Shown: in pieces, positions 39,555-52,116 of the stretch
Layout of the letters: each line of letters opens with the position of its first letter
How positions within the stretch are numbered: the first letter of the stretch is position 1
Source: Malaya genurostris
Lineage: Eukaryota; Arthropoda; Insecta; Diptera; Culicidae
Direction of reading: 5' to 3'
Length of the DNA stretch: 64,000 nt
Assembly: GCF_030247185.1 (NCBI RefSeq)
Contig: NC_080572.1
Coordinates: forward strand, 124,372,928 to 124,436,927
Notes under the pieces: model-generated
Database searches by the model: none
What the model saw: only the letters and a program-made list of their open reading frames with translations
What the model was told of the DNA's origin: nothing
Made by a program: the position numbers and the translations under genes

Positions 39555-41335
39555 CTATAGCTCCTTACCACATTGGGTGAGAAACGAGAGAATATCCTTC
39601 AATTTTAGCTCCGCATACACAGACTCAACCATGTATGGAGAACCAAAAACCCGGATACGTAGCTGCCTCAATGCGGGACAGTTACATATCAGATGATATG
39701 AAGTACCATAATCGCATTCACACAAATCACACGAATAATACTCAGCACGTTGAATAGTAGCCATGTGATAATTGAGTTTGCAATGTCCAGTCAGAGCTCT
39801 GACCAGAACACTTCAATGATACTTGGAGAAATGCAGTAGACACTTTGACATTTTCAGATCTAAATCTGGTAGAAATGCTTTGTCTGAGCGCAAGTTTGCA
39901 AGCTGCGCCAGTAGCTGGCATGTTTGGATGCAGCCCAAGAACGTATCTTGTGCTTTATCCAACTAGTTGAAAGTGGTAAAGCTGGTTCAGGACCAACGAA
40001 ATCATTCGTTGCACCAGCTCTAGCCAACTCATCAGCCCATTCATTTCCAGTAATACCAGAATGGCCGGGTACCCATAAGAAGTAAACAGCATTTGAAATG
40101 CTGAGGTCTTCAATTTGAGTTCGACATGCGATCACTAGATTCGACCGTGAGTCATTCGAACTGAGTGCTTTTAAGGCTGCCTGACTGTCGGAACAAAAAT
40201 AAATACGTTTACCACAGATCCTCTGCTGAAGTGCCGATTGTACTCCACACAGAATTGCGTAGATTTCTGCTTGGAACACAGTACAGTATCTACCAAGTGA
40301 ATGAGACTGCTCCAGCCTATTTCACGACAGTAGATACCAGCACCAGCACGACCATTCAACAGAGAACCGTCCGTAAAACAAACTATGTGTTCATCAAGTT
40401 GTCGTTCCAGACAACCAGACAATCATTCCTAACGAAGAGGATAGCTCACATTGAATGTTTTAAAAGGAAAACTGCATGTGAGAGTTAGGTCACTAGGAGC
40501 GAGTAAATACTCATCCCACGGAACCATTTGAGACCACAAGCGAGTGTGACTGGTAGCATATTCTAATGGGTTACTGTTCCAAAGCCCTGTAACCCTAAGA
40601 CGGTATGCACAAGATAATGCTTCTTGTTTTAGGAACACATGTAGTGGTTTAATGCACAGTAGCGCCTCTAGAGCAGCAGTAGGAGTTGTCGTGAATGCTC
40701 CTGTCATCGCCATTAGGACCATCCTTTGGAGATGATTTAGCTTTGACTGAACTGTCGCGACTTCTCCTTTCTGCCACCATACAAGACATCCATATGCTAA
40801 AATTGGTCTAATGATAGTTGTGTAGATCCAATGAATATATCTGGGTTTGAGTCCCCATGATTTTCCAAAAGCTCGTCTGCATTGGCCGAAAGCCATGCAA
40901 GCTCTTTTAATCCTGAAATCAATGTGAGCAGACCAACTCAGTTTTGAGTCAAGAATAACCCCGACGTATTTAACTTGATCGACCACAGTGACTCCTGAAC
41001 CAAAGAACTGCAACGGACGAGCTCCTGTAATTATCCTACGATGAGTGAAAAGCACCATTGATGTTTTGCCCGGATTTACAGATAATCCAAACCTGACAAC
41101 ACCATTGTTCAACAGATCGCAGGGCTTGCTGCATTAAATCAAAGAGAGTGTTAATGCTTATACCACCTTGAGGACACCCACAGACACTCAGCTTTCTAAT
41201 CTCTGGCCTGCCAAATCGATGATCAAAGAAGTTGATTGCTAAGCATTGCGTGTATCCAGTAAGGGAAAAACCCAAGATATTCCGTTCACGACTGCAATGT
41301 TTAACCTCCTGCAGCCATTCAGCCATCGGCACGGA
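39555..41335 (-). pseudogene. LINE ORF2: reverse transcriptase (catalytic site deleted), RNase H, C-terminal zinc motif
   Basis: In order on minus: RT region ending GCPQGG (41332-41036 frame), then directly LFDLMQQALRSVEQWC, so the segment that should contain the YADD catalytic motif is missing. Next come NPGKTSMVLFTHRR and VKYVGVILDSKLSW (thumb), and LAYGCLVWW. The RNase H has FTDGSLLNG, FQAEIYAI, CSDSQAAL and HSGITGNEWAD, i.e. all the acidic positions. The C-terminus has CDLCECDYGTSYHLICNC. At least three frame changes separate the parts. It cannot encode an active enzyme. Confidence 0.85.
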
Positions 41336-41602
41336 AATACACCTTGACTTAGGAGTTCCTATTTTTGTGGCCTTTTACGACATGGAATAGGAAACCAGTG
41401 GATCAATTCTTGGTAAAAAATAATTCCGCCGGATGCCACACGGCTTACCTGTTTGGTGGACTTATACCACCGGTACAGGTGGACCGTAGCGTTATTCTTA
41501 GCAGTTGGGAAACCGCTACCGACACTACACGGCTATCTAGGGTGCTCAGAGAGGGAAGTTAACATTGATGGTCAACTTCCATGGATGGCCGAACAGCCGG
41601 TA

Positions 41603-41920
41603 AAAGTGGTCGATATAGACCCCTTGGGGTCGATATCATTTTTGCGGGGGTCGATGTAAACGAAAACTGACTATGGGGGTCGACGAGGTCTAGAAATCGA
41701 ACCCCTATTGTTTGAAATAAGTTGTTATTTAAAATATTCATGCTAAAAAGTTGTGTTTATTTCACCATCCGCAGAAATTGTTAAGTTTTTTACATCAATA
41801 TTAAAAAAGCAAGAAATTGAATTTTCAAAGGAATTTGTTGTTTGGGGTCTGAGGCCTAAGTTAATTTTAGTAAAGGGGTCCATAACCCAAAATAGTTTGG
41901 AAACCCCTGTTCTAGATGAT
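41603..41920. repeat. Second copy of the hAT MITE segment (318-bp direct repeat)
   Basis: Same as 38727-39044 by eye over its whole length, including the right TTCTAGAT and three further bases (GAT). The first 11 bp of the MITE are absent. This is what a very long target duplication of the LINE insertion would give. Confidence 0.85.
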
Positions 41921-41944
41921 AAGTTATTGTTCAAAAGGACCAAA

Positions 41945-43180
41945 ACCTTTTTGCCTTTCTCTATAGAAAGGTATTATAATTGCTGCAAAAACCGACTTTC
42001 GAACGGAGCCTCAGAGACCCATAGTGTTATATACCATTCGACGAGATCGGAAAATATCTGTGTGTGTGTATGTGTGTGTGTGTATGTGTGTGCACTTTTC
42101 GAAGATATTTTTCCCGCTCAATTTTCTCAGAGATGGCTGAACCGATTTTAACAAACTTAGGCTCGTTTGAAAGCTACTGTCGGGCCATTGATCAAGTTCG
42201 AAGATCAAATGGCTGTGAATTTTGGTTCCGTAGATATGATGGTATAAATATTAACAAACTTAGACTCGTTTGAAAGCTACTATCGGACCATTGATCAAGT
42301 TCGAAGACCAAATGGCTGTGACGTAACCGACAAAACACGTTTTTGGCAATATATTCGTTGGAATATGGCATATGTAAACCAGATGATATCAGCATTTTTG
42401 AGTTGAAAGTAATTCCGTTCAAATTGAACTGTCGAGTTTAGCACTAAGCAGCTCAATTTGAACTGCTTTTTGTTAATCGGGTTTGCAGATTTGGATAGTC
42501 GATTACGAAATAAATTTATTTCAGTTTAAGCGGTATTCGTTTTTGGATTCGGAATGTATCCCCAAATTTTAATTCGCACTACAATTTCTCAAAGATGTCT
42601 ACACACTCCTCAAGTGAATTTAACTGATTTTGGCTACGCCGGTTTCAGAATTCTAGTTCCAGTATCGAATCGTTTCTCAAAGCTCAATCATTTTCTCAAA
42701 AAGGCAAGATCGAATTTCAAAAACAAAAATTCAAATTAAAGGACTTAAGGTCCCATACAAAATTGGTGAATTTTATCCGATTCTGGAATTACAGATGATG
42801 AGTTTTTAAAATTCATACCGACATAGAAGATGTAAATTGTTTGGCGTATTAATTTATGGCCATTCGAATCATTTTGGGTTATGCTAGTTCCTGAATACCG
42901 GCTCTGGAAGTACCATAAATAATGACAAAAAACTCTAAAGTGGAGCTTACTTCGACACCTCATGGAATGTTCAATCAATTGTCACACGTTAAGATTGAAA
43001 TTCGATACGATTTGCAGTTTCGAGGGTAATGAGTGATTAAAATCTCAATTTGCCATTTAAAACGACGATAATTAAAGAAATGTCATGAGAACTAAAACAC
43101 CTAACAATATCCATACAAAAAACACATGCGGATTGATAAAAAAAGGTATTATCTCACTGTGCTAGGTGGATTAATCACGT
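41945..43180 (+). repeat. Family A interspersed repeat, diverged copy
   Basis: It starts TTTTTGCCTTTCTCTATAGA. It has a TGTG-rich stretch at 42057-42095, then two tandem modules with AACAAACTTAG-CTCGTTTGAAAGC and GGACCATTGATCAAGTTCGA spaced about 120 bp. A terminus CTAGGTGGATTAATC is at 43161-43175, and a second terminus (ACACCACAAGGTGGATT) at 43397-43413. Noncoding. Confidence 0.55.
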
Positions 43181-43512
43181 TTTTTAGACTAGCATCGCTC
43201 TTCTCATATCAAATGTGCAACACAAATGTTGGAAAAATGATGCCGACTGTGTGACATAAACAATGATGAATGCTTTTGTGAACTACTCTAATCAATCTGA
43301 ATCAATTGGTGTCAAAATTAGTGTCCGAAATTATTTAATAGAAGTATGAAATATATTTTCATGAGACTGTTATGAAAGAAGAGAAAGGCATTATCACACC
43401 ACAAGGTGGATTGGGTGGGTGTTTATTGTTTTAAAACCATAGAATCATATTCTATTGTTTGAATGACTTTGTCTCATCAAGAACTTGAAGTTTTATATAA
43501 ATGTCTGTAAAC
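43181..43512. other. Family A terminal remnants, otherwise nothing
   Basis: It contains a second repeat terminus near 43380-43415 (GAGAAAGGCATTATCACACC). No gene. Confidence 0.4.
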
Positions 43513-43675
43513 TAATGGCGTTTTTCATTGAAAAACACTGGTGGCGTGGATTGCTCTGATTTTTCACTTTCGAGCAGAAATGCAATATTTTGACGGTGTT
43601 TCATTGCCATTTCTGCTCGAAAATGCAAAACCAGAGCAATCCACACCACCAGTGTTTCTCAATGAAAAACGCCAT
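43513..43675. mobile_element. Palindromic MITE
   Basis: ATGGCGTTTTTCATTGAAAA ... GGATTGCTCTG ... TTTCGAGCAGAAATG on the left is mirrored on the right to ...AATGAAAAACGCCAT. The arms are about 75 bp with few mismatches and a short centre. TA-containing flanks suggest a TA target. Confidence 0.65.
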
Positions 43676-44366
43676 AAGATCCTTCTTCATTTCTAAGTTT
43701 TCAAAACAAATTTTAGAAAATAATGAAGATATTTATATTTCTCAAATAATTTGCAGATCATAAATCAGCATTCAATTTTTTTTTTCATTGTATATATTTT
43801 CAGACTATAACTTTTCCTTGGACATCATTAACAGTTTACAAGTCACAACGATTTGAAAAGATTTCATGCGAAAATACATCCCCCCATTTTAAACATAAAC
43901 CATGAGTCAAATTGGCATTTGACGCGTATGCAAAGTTTCATCAGAATCAACTGTTGCTCCAGAAATTTTAGCCGATTACAATTGTCACCAAACAATGAAA
44001 AATCAAAAAAAGTTATCATTTGAAAGTCTCAATCGTTTAATATTGCTTAATAGAGAAAAGATTATTGAAAGCATTCTTGCTTCAAGCCCAGGATCCTCCA
44101 AAAAATGTGTATTTTTCAAATTCACTTATTGTTTAAACAATAATTCAAAATTATTCTTTTTACGTATATTAAACCTCATAAACAAATTTTCTATTTCACT
44201 CGTTCGATTTTTTTTGTGGGTGTCATCATTACTTGGAAATCAATCATCGGAAAGCAAAAAGTAAAACAGTTTCCTTTTCTGTATCGAATTGGCTATGGTT
44301 GAAATATTTTCACCGAGAGAAAATTAATTTTTTCCGATTTCTGACCTTTTTTTGCACTTTTCATTG
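43676..44366. other. Intergenic, nothing recognised
   Basis: AT-rich; an 89-codon plus frame at 43995-44264 shows no domain. Confidence 0.4.
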
Positions 44367-44369
44367 TTA

Positions 44370-45428
44370 ATAACTTTTTGCCTTTCTCATATAGAAAGGT
44401 TATACAATCACTGTGAAAACCGACTTTTTGTATGTGTGTATGTGACAAATAATGTCACTTGATTTTCTCAGAGATGGCTGAACTGGTTTTCACAAACTCA
44501 AATTCAAATGAAAAGTCTTATGATCCCATAGATCGCTCTTGAATTTTATCCCGATCCGACCTCCGGTTCCGAAATTACAGGTTGATATGTACCAACAACA
44601 TGAGAAAAATTGTCACTCACTTTTCTCAGAGATGGCTTGACCGATTTTCTCAAACTTATATTCGAACGAAAGGTCTTATGGTCCCATAGCTTGCTATTGA
44701 ATATTGTCCTGCAAATCTTTGAGGAAATGCACACTCAATTTCCCCGGAAATTTCTTGACCAATTTTTACAAACTAAGATGCAAATTAAAGATCTTAAAAT
44801 TCTTCAAAAAGTCCCCGAACAGTTGATCCAGATTCGAATTCCAGCTCCGGTACTGTTCAATTTCTTCGAGATCCGATTTCCGGTTCCGAAATTAGATCGC
44901 TATGAGTGGTAAAACTTTCAAACTGTCATACAAAATGATGCAAAACCAGTACGCATCGGTACGTGCTGGTAGGGAAGAAGAAAACATCACAACCTACTAA
45001 GATAAATTGAACATAAAGTCACTTTACAATGTTGTACGTTTCAATATAATTCAATCGCAAAACAAAGCGTTAATTGAAAGATACAGATCTATTCATTGAA
45101 AATTCAATGCAATTCGATTAAGTTTTTCAATCAAACTTTCGATTCAACACATGCCTATTCCATGTTACTATTGATTTACATGTCGTGTGAATTTCATTAT
45201 TTCTTTTTGAGTAGCACACAGCGTACTTTGTTTATTTAAATCTATTTTAACTTGACATAACTGTTCACAAATTGAAAAGGTTATAATAGTTTATAACCAA
45301 AGAAAGTTTTTGATTTTATTCAAGTTCGAAAGAAAAAAATCTTAGCGTATCTTTTAGTGATGTTTATGAAAATATAAGTAATATAAAAAAGGTATCATTA
45401 CACCAATAGGTGGATTAAAAAAGGTTTA
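44370..45428 (+). repeat. Family A interspersed repeat, copy with complete ends
   Basis: It starts TTTTTGCCTTTCTCATATAG and contains GAGATGGCTGAACTGG and GAGATGGCTTGACCG modules with TTCAAATGAAAAG. It ends ACACCAATAGGTGGATTAAA. The internal part after 44900 is unlike the other copies. Confidence 0.6.
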
Positions 45429-46012
45429 AAATAACAATGAATATTCATAGTTGTAGTCCGACCATAGAGAGACATCCAACGAGTCAAATTCGATGTTACA
45501 TTACCAGTAGTATCCTATATATGTATGTTTCCTGCAACGTTCAAATTCTAGGTGCGTAATCAACCGAATCCAACCAGAAAATAGGTATAGTTTAAAATAT
45601 TCCCCGTATATCATTAAGATTTAAGTTCTTCATTTGAAATCCATGTAACTCTTGCTTAACTTTATTATGAAACTGCGCAGAATCATGAAGGTTGCACCAT
45701 CTGAATCGAGTCGATGGACAAATTAAATAACCTTTTCTCAATTCTCAATGGAATAGAAAAACCGTTTTTTAAAAAATATGGGTTTGCTCAAATTTTCAGC
45801 AGAAAAGGCTATCGTTGTGCTCGCTGTGTGGCATATAGTGTCATCTTGTTACAACAAAATGTTTTGCAAAGTTTGTTATAGATATTTCTGCCACCAATAT
45901 TTGAGAAGTCTATGAACGTTTACGATGGTAGAAGGGAGGCGGTTATGAAAGTACTAGATTTTGGTCTACGTTGTCGCCTTTTTATTACTGAAGTTGGTAA
46001 TTCTTCATACCA
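45429..46012. other. Intergenic, nothing recognised
   Basis: AT-rich sequence between family A and the mariner derivative. Confidence 0.4.
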
Positions 46013-46014
46013 TA

Positions 46015-46948
46015 CCTTATGATCAAAAAAGAACCGGAATTTTATTAAAAAACTCAAAATTTCAATTTTTAATAAATTTCTTTATTATCGCCGTCAAAGT
46101 ACTCTCCTCCTGCGGCAATACATGCATGCCAAAGCTTGATCCAATCTTTCATACAAGTTTTATAGGCCGCCGAAGGTATGGCCTTTAGTTCTCGCAGCGA
46201 ATTTTCTTTTATGGTCTCTATGGTCTCAAAACGCGTTCCCCGCAATAGCAATTTGAGTCTGGGGAAGAGGAAAAAGTCACACGGGGCCATATCTGGAGAG
46301 TACGGTGCTTGGTTGATGATATTGGTTGAGTTTTTGGCCAAAAACTGCGACACAACCAACGCTGTGTGAGCCGGCGCATTCAGCTTTTTTGGCACCAGCC
46401 GAGAAGCGACGCGTTTCAAACCCAAAACATCAGTTAAAATGTGTTCGGCTGATCCATAAGAGATGCCCAACAACACAGCAATCTCTCTAATCGCTACAGA
46501 ACGATTTTGCAACATGATTTGCTTCACCGATTCAATGTTTTCTTCAGTAACAGATGTTGTTGGGCGGCCAGGGATCTCATCATGATCCAAGCTTGTACGA
46601 CCACCTTTGAAGCGTTTATACCACTCGTATGCCTGTGTTTTTCCTAGACACGATTCACCAAAGGCCTTTTCTAACATTTTCAACGTTTCGGAACACTTAA
46701 ATCCATTTGCAACACAAAATTTGATGCACGCACGTTGTTCTAAATTTTCATCCATTATAAAAATCGCCACACAAAAATTTTTCAACTTCTTTGTATAGAC
46801 GCCAAACAAAAACTAATCGTACGATATGCGTCAAAATTTGACAGAATGTGTATAAAAGTGTTGCCAACGTTAAGAGAATAAAAGTTTACCGATTGGACAA
46901 GCGCGGGAATTTTAAAATGAAAATTCCGGTTCTTTTTTTATCATAAGA
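46015..46948 (-). mobile_element. Mariner deletion derivative, copy 1 (complete ends)
   Basis: Ends are CCTTATGATCAAAAAAGAAC and, inverted, TCTTATGATAAAAAAAGAAC, flanked by TA (46013-46014, 46949-46950). Length is 934 bp. It contains an open but internally deleted transposase frame on minus. Confidence 0.85.
46069..46809 (-). pseudogene. Mariner transposase with in-frame internal deletion
   Basis: The likely ATG is at about 46755 (MDENLEQRACIKFCV). It has the helix-turn-helix (TQAYEWYKRFKGG, IREIAVLLGISYGSAEHIL) and VPKKLN, which joins directly to APAHTALV. The block with the first and second catalytic Asp is thus removed in frame. The third Asp (YSPDMAPCDFFLF) and the C-terminus (WHACIAAGGEYFDGD) remain. 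A DNA-binding but catalytically dead protein could be made, which might act as a dominant inhibitor; this is inference. Confidence 0.8.
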
Positions 46949-46950
46949 TA

Positions 46951-49900
46951 CAAGAACATAACCACGATCACAAAATCTTCTAGTTCGTTTTGATACATAA
47001 AGACTTTTTCGTTGCAAACTTTGAAAAAACGTATGCGGGTTGTTTAATTAACATTAACTAATTTGATGGTCACTGAGATTAAAACGTTGCAGTAAGATAG
47101 TTTAAATAAATGATGCCCATTATTTTCTCATTAAATCTCCTATATAAAACATTTTGAAATCATAGGGTGAAAGAAATTTGACCAATGGTTTTGTTGTTGA
47201 AAATTAGTATACAACATACATTATTCCTTCGTACTTTTTATAGAGTACATTATAAATTGACTTCATTTAAACATGATTCAATTGTGTATGCAATAATAGT
47301 GTAATTGCCGTTGTATTCTAGATATAGCACTTCGAAGCTCATCATGCATCGTGCTCCATAGAAATGATCCTATATCATAGGATATACATGTCTCCCATTG
47401 GCGATGTCAAATAAACCAGTTTTTGTTTATATTTGTTTAAACGTTCGACCGCCAGTTCAATACACTACTTGTTAAATGTTGCTTCAACAGTTAACCGAAG
47501 AACCCGAACAAGAGACACCGCCGAACATTGAGCCTACAAAGACCGGTTAGATATATCTCTCGGTGACTTCAACTTCCGAATATCCAAACTTCAACAACGA
47601 CGACCATCTTCAAGGTCATTATCAAATATTTTATCTTTTTACCTCTAAGTTGATCAGCGAGTTAGCGGTATGCAAATTTATATTTCCTTGTTCATATTTT
47701 TTTCTTGCCACAGGTGCTAAATGAGCATTAGACTGATTCAAATTTATATGCAAAAATTTATTGTACGTTTTATATATGTTCCACGAGTTCATTTCGGGGT
47801 ATTTAGTGATTTTAGAGATTAGACGGCGGTTACGGTCTATGAAATCTACGTTACATATCGTATGTAATTGTATGTTGAATGATTTTATAAAATGTATTTA
47901 ATTAAAATTCATTCGGAACAAATCTTAATTTGAAAAGTAACGCGATTCCAAAAATATCAAACATTTATTTCGAAAGCCCGGGTTGATAACTGAATTTGGA
48001 TACTATTCCCAGCAATAAATATCAACTCATTAATAAGAATAATCCGGACTAGCGGTGCAAATTGGGCTCTCTACAATCATCAATACTACCATTTACCTGC
48101 AGAATGGTCATCACGTAAGCTTTATAATTCTTGGATAGTTAACCCTAACCTTATCCATATTTTTGTGCTAAGGACACAACAAGAAATTTAAAAAAAAAAT
48201 CGCGAAATAAACATTTCAATGCTGAATCAGTCTAACGAACATATCAGTCAATGATGGACCCTTTTTAACTACTGGCTCTTTGCATATTGCTGCATTATAG
48301 ATGAATTCATGTATTATCTAAACAAACTAACCTTCACCTTCATCGTCAGCATCATGAGGCTTCTCGAACCATATGGCGCTCTTCACGATTTTGTGTTATA
48401 TTTTTTTATTATACTTCGTCAATCAATAACCTGTTCACTACATCGCTCTTTTCCTGTGCATGAATGTTCCTCAAGCTAAATAATTGAAATTGAAAGTGTT
48501 TTATTTTAAAGGCTGATCGAATCAAGGTCGATCGTGTTTTAAGGAATCACAATCAAGTGAAGATCAATACATGGACATAATTAGATAAACGTAGTGGCAG
48601 AGTTATAACCGAATTGGTTAGTAATAAACTCAAGCGGTTAAAAGTCTCACCAGTCTCAAAACGGATGGCGCCAATCACGGAACTCTTTTGTTTTGGTGAC
48701 CACTAATTTCTAATTGATTCAGTGACACTGAATTAAGGCAATTAACGTCAAAGACGCTACCAAATTATTGTGTTGATGTTCAGAAACTGAATATGCAGTA
48801 TCGGACCCTTTATATAAACTTCTTCGATACAGACTGGGCCGAATTTACTGCTATGAGCGTTGTGATCGCAAGCCAGAGGAGGTCGTTTTTGTGTCTTAGA
48901 ACACACACTGATGCCAATGGAAAATTAGGTGAAATCTAGAAAATAACTTATTTATTAGTATCTTGCTCGAAGGCTAAAGAAACATACGCGCTGGAAGCTT
49001 TTTTAGCGGAAATTCAACTTTGATCTACTTTGAAGACTATATCAAAGTTGATCATAACCGTCAAACCACTGAATTCGAATAATTTTTAATAATACTCATT
49101 AGTATCATATAACTGATTCTGAGGTGATGTGTTCAATGAATGTAATAAATAAATAATTTTGCGCTATTAAAAGTACAGTAAAGTTTCCTACTACGCAAAT
49201 TCCGTCTTGCCGGCATAAGATTTCGAATAATTGTGACTGTGAACAATTATTTCATTTCTGTCAAAAGATAACTCCATACTGTCTTCTGAAAAAAACTTTG
49301 TAGGTGCATAGATCTAGATATATGAGTCAATTTTATGAAAACTATTCCACTATCTAATCAGAATTATATTAAAAGTGTAGTTCATTTTGATATTTATCTC
49401 CCCGGGCTGGCGGTTCAATGCGTAAACTTTATCACCTAACTTTTTTAAATTGTATTAGAGTTTGATTTTAACGGCTGAATGCAAACTGTCGGATGAGTGC
49501 GACTTAGTTTGAAAGACCCGTTTAAACCGGACTCGGATTTTGCAATGCATCAATCGAATATAAACATATTTTTTTCAAGAACGGGACGAAAAAGTTTTCA
49601 ATTCAAAAACCGAAAAAAATAAAACCAGTTCTTCCAAAACAAATGTTTTTATCCGGTTTTTGCATTCAAAGCTTTTACCAACTCTCACTGTGGACGAGGC
49701 ATGGTTTACTTGTTTGTTACGGGCAATGAATTGTCAAGCAGTTTTAAAAATTTTTAATGAGTGTCTTTTTAATAATCAAACGAAAAAGTTCTTCAGGGGC
49801 TCGTTGAATGGTTTGAGGTACAGGTGAACAAGTTTTTAAAACTTTAGAACTACTTCAAGCTTTTTGTTTACTTATAGGCAGAAAATAATTTCATATCACT

Positions 49901-52114
49901 ATGTGCACTTGCTGCCAACACATATCGTTCGAGGGTAATTTCTGGTGGACACGATGGATTGTGCAGTGTTCTCTCAGGCGCTCATTATACCGGTCAACCG
50001 TGATATGAAGTGACATTTTTTTAGTTTTTCGTGGTTATATAGTGCAATAAAATAGTAGCCACGACAGCTTCGATTTTTTTTTCACTTGTTTCTATGTAAA
50101 AATATTTAAATCTGAAAAACCTATAGTAAGTTAACAATATATATATTGTTTTTTGAAATACGAAAATCCATTCAAATTAAGAATTATAACTAGAAGAAAA
50201 CAAACACAAAATAAATTACCAAACCATTCGTTAGATTTGGTTGGTTTACAGTTTACGGTAGTTGTTTGACAGCTCAGAAAAATTTGTATCACCGAACGAT
50301 CGGTAATCAATTCCATTACCCAAACTGATTACTGATCGTTCAGTTGTTGAAAATTCGATATAAAATTAGTGTGTGTTCATTTTAAATATCGAAATCATGC
50401 TGCAATTGAGAGATTTGGAACATTTCCATGTTTTTAAAATGTGGGATGTCAAGGTCATGACATGTTAGTTTAGAAGTCATCCACCGAATTTCTTTTTATT
50501 TTAAAGTGTTAACCCATTATAACCCAGGGGTTCTCAAATTTCAACAAAATCAGCAGATATCATCAATTCCATCATATTTTGTGTTGAAGAAGTTGGTAAA
50601 TGCCAAGTTACTATTCGAAATCTTTTCCAAAGCGAAATTATCTTATGTATGATATATCATACGCTGGGACAATACAGTAGCAACAAAATTATAAGAGATA
50701 TGCCTATATTTTGAGAAAGGTAATTATATATACCATTCAATGTCTTTTAAATAGTACCGGTAGAAGTATTATCAGAGATGAAGGCACAATATAAAATAAA
50801 ATGTTTGGTGCATTTCGTCCAAAATGTTAATAATAACCTTCGTTTCGGTTTTTAGTGGATTGTTATTGATAATATAATTAATGTATACATTCAAACTGCA
50901 ATAAACAACTTCATTTGTTTCATTTTCCTCATTTTAAGGAAAATGGTTTACCTATTTGTATTTGCATATTTGGGATATTTGTTCGATTTGTCGAGAGTAT
51001 CGTAAGCTCATTCGATAGTTTTTTTAATGTTTAATAAGTTTGGGAGGTATTCATACTTCCTTTTCTAAGATAGCGTTTTACTCACGTGTTCGTCAAATCC
51101 TAGAAGGTCCCTATTCTTATCACAATTTTCGCAGCCATGTTTTTGAATATTCCACCTTTCAAAGCTATAGCGAAATCGATTTGATTTTCTGATGGCAAGA
51201 GATTTTCGAAAGACCGATCACAAAATTCTGATTCTTGAGTTTATCGGTTAACGATTTGCTCTGAAAAAATAGTGTTGTTACTAATTGGAATCTTTGGCAA
51301 TGGTTTGTTAAACGAAGGAAGTATTACCTATGGTTTCGAACATAAGATGCACACGTATATGTTGCCTACTTTTCCTTGAACATTTGTGTGTACTTTGAAA
51401 AGTTATAATACAAATAAAACGTTGACACTTGAGTACAATTTTAGTAATTAGCAGTGTGAACTATCACTTAGTGCTCTAGTAAAGCTGTTAGGTATTACAC
51501 TTCTAAAGTAAACATGTATTAAAATATAGGACGCTACGCTAGGACATAATGGGATAAGACGAGTGACAAAACAGTTCTCCCAGACTTGTCGATTCATTCA
51601 GTTACACTTGCTTAGATAGTGCAAATTTCATTCAAAACCAGTAAAATTCATACAATTGCAACATAAAACCATTTTGAATGCAATATTCTATCAAGTATAG
51701 AGATTTCATCATGTATGATAAATTTTCATATGCTCAGTTAATTTATAACCTGTTTACTAGGGCTTGTATCATCGTAAACATTTGAAAATGGATTAATCTT
51801 CATGATTTTTAATGCGGACACTTTGCCACTTGATTGTAAATCAACCAAGTCATCGCCAATCGTATCATCTCCGTTGAGTAGTGGAACAAAATGATAGTGT
51901 TATTAGTTGGTGACAAAAACAGTCAAGAAGCTACTTTCGATTGATGTTTGTTTTACGTTCTGGTGGATCGTCCCCGGAATGAAGAAGGTGACTATTGTGA
52001 CTTCGTGTTCGTCGGATATAACCAAATCGAAGTTTACAATAGCTTCTCACTCGAAACAACCGGTTCGAAACATTTTGTTAGTGAACTGTCTCGGTAGCCC
52101 TTCCGTAAATAAAA
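46951..52114. other. Long gene-poor stretch
   Basis: No supported gene in 5 kb. Recognised scraps: a SINE head at about 49404-49425 (CCGGGCTGGCGGTTCAATGC), a half arm of foldback family B at about 49470-49740 (ATCCGGTTTTTGCATTCAAA, GGTTTACTTGTTTGTTAC), and family C at about 50255-50380 (ACCGAACGATCGGTAATC). A plus-strand ATG at 47476 opens 24 codons (LLQQLTEEPEQE) before a stop; it could be a first exon but has no other support. Confidence 0.35.
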
Positions 52115-52116
52115 TA

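Larger units (their letters stand above)
39045..41602 (-). mobile_element. Defective non-LTR retrotransposon with RNase H, flanked by 318-bp direct repeats
   Basis: The minus-strand element ends (left) with a tail of GATTCCT heptamers. The 3' UTR (39045-39554) has degenerate repeats. The ORF2 remnant is at 39555-41335, and about 260 bp at the 5' side contain a TTTTACGACATGGAATAGGA-type block seen in insect LINEs. It splits or abuts the hAT MITE: 38727-39044 and 41603-41920 are the same 318 bp. The RNase H domain places it in the I/LOA-like superfamily. Confidence 0.75.
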
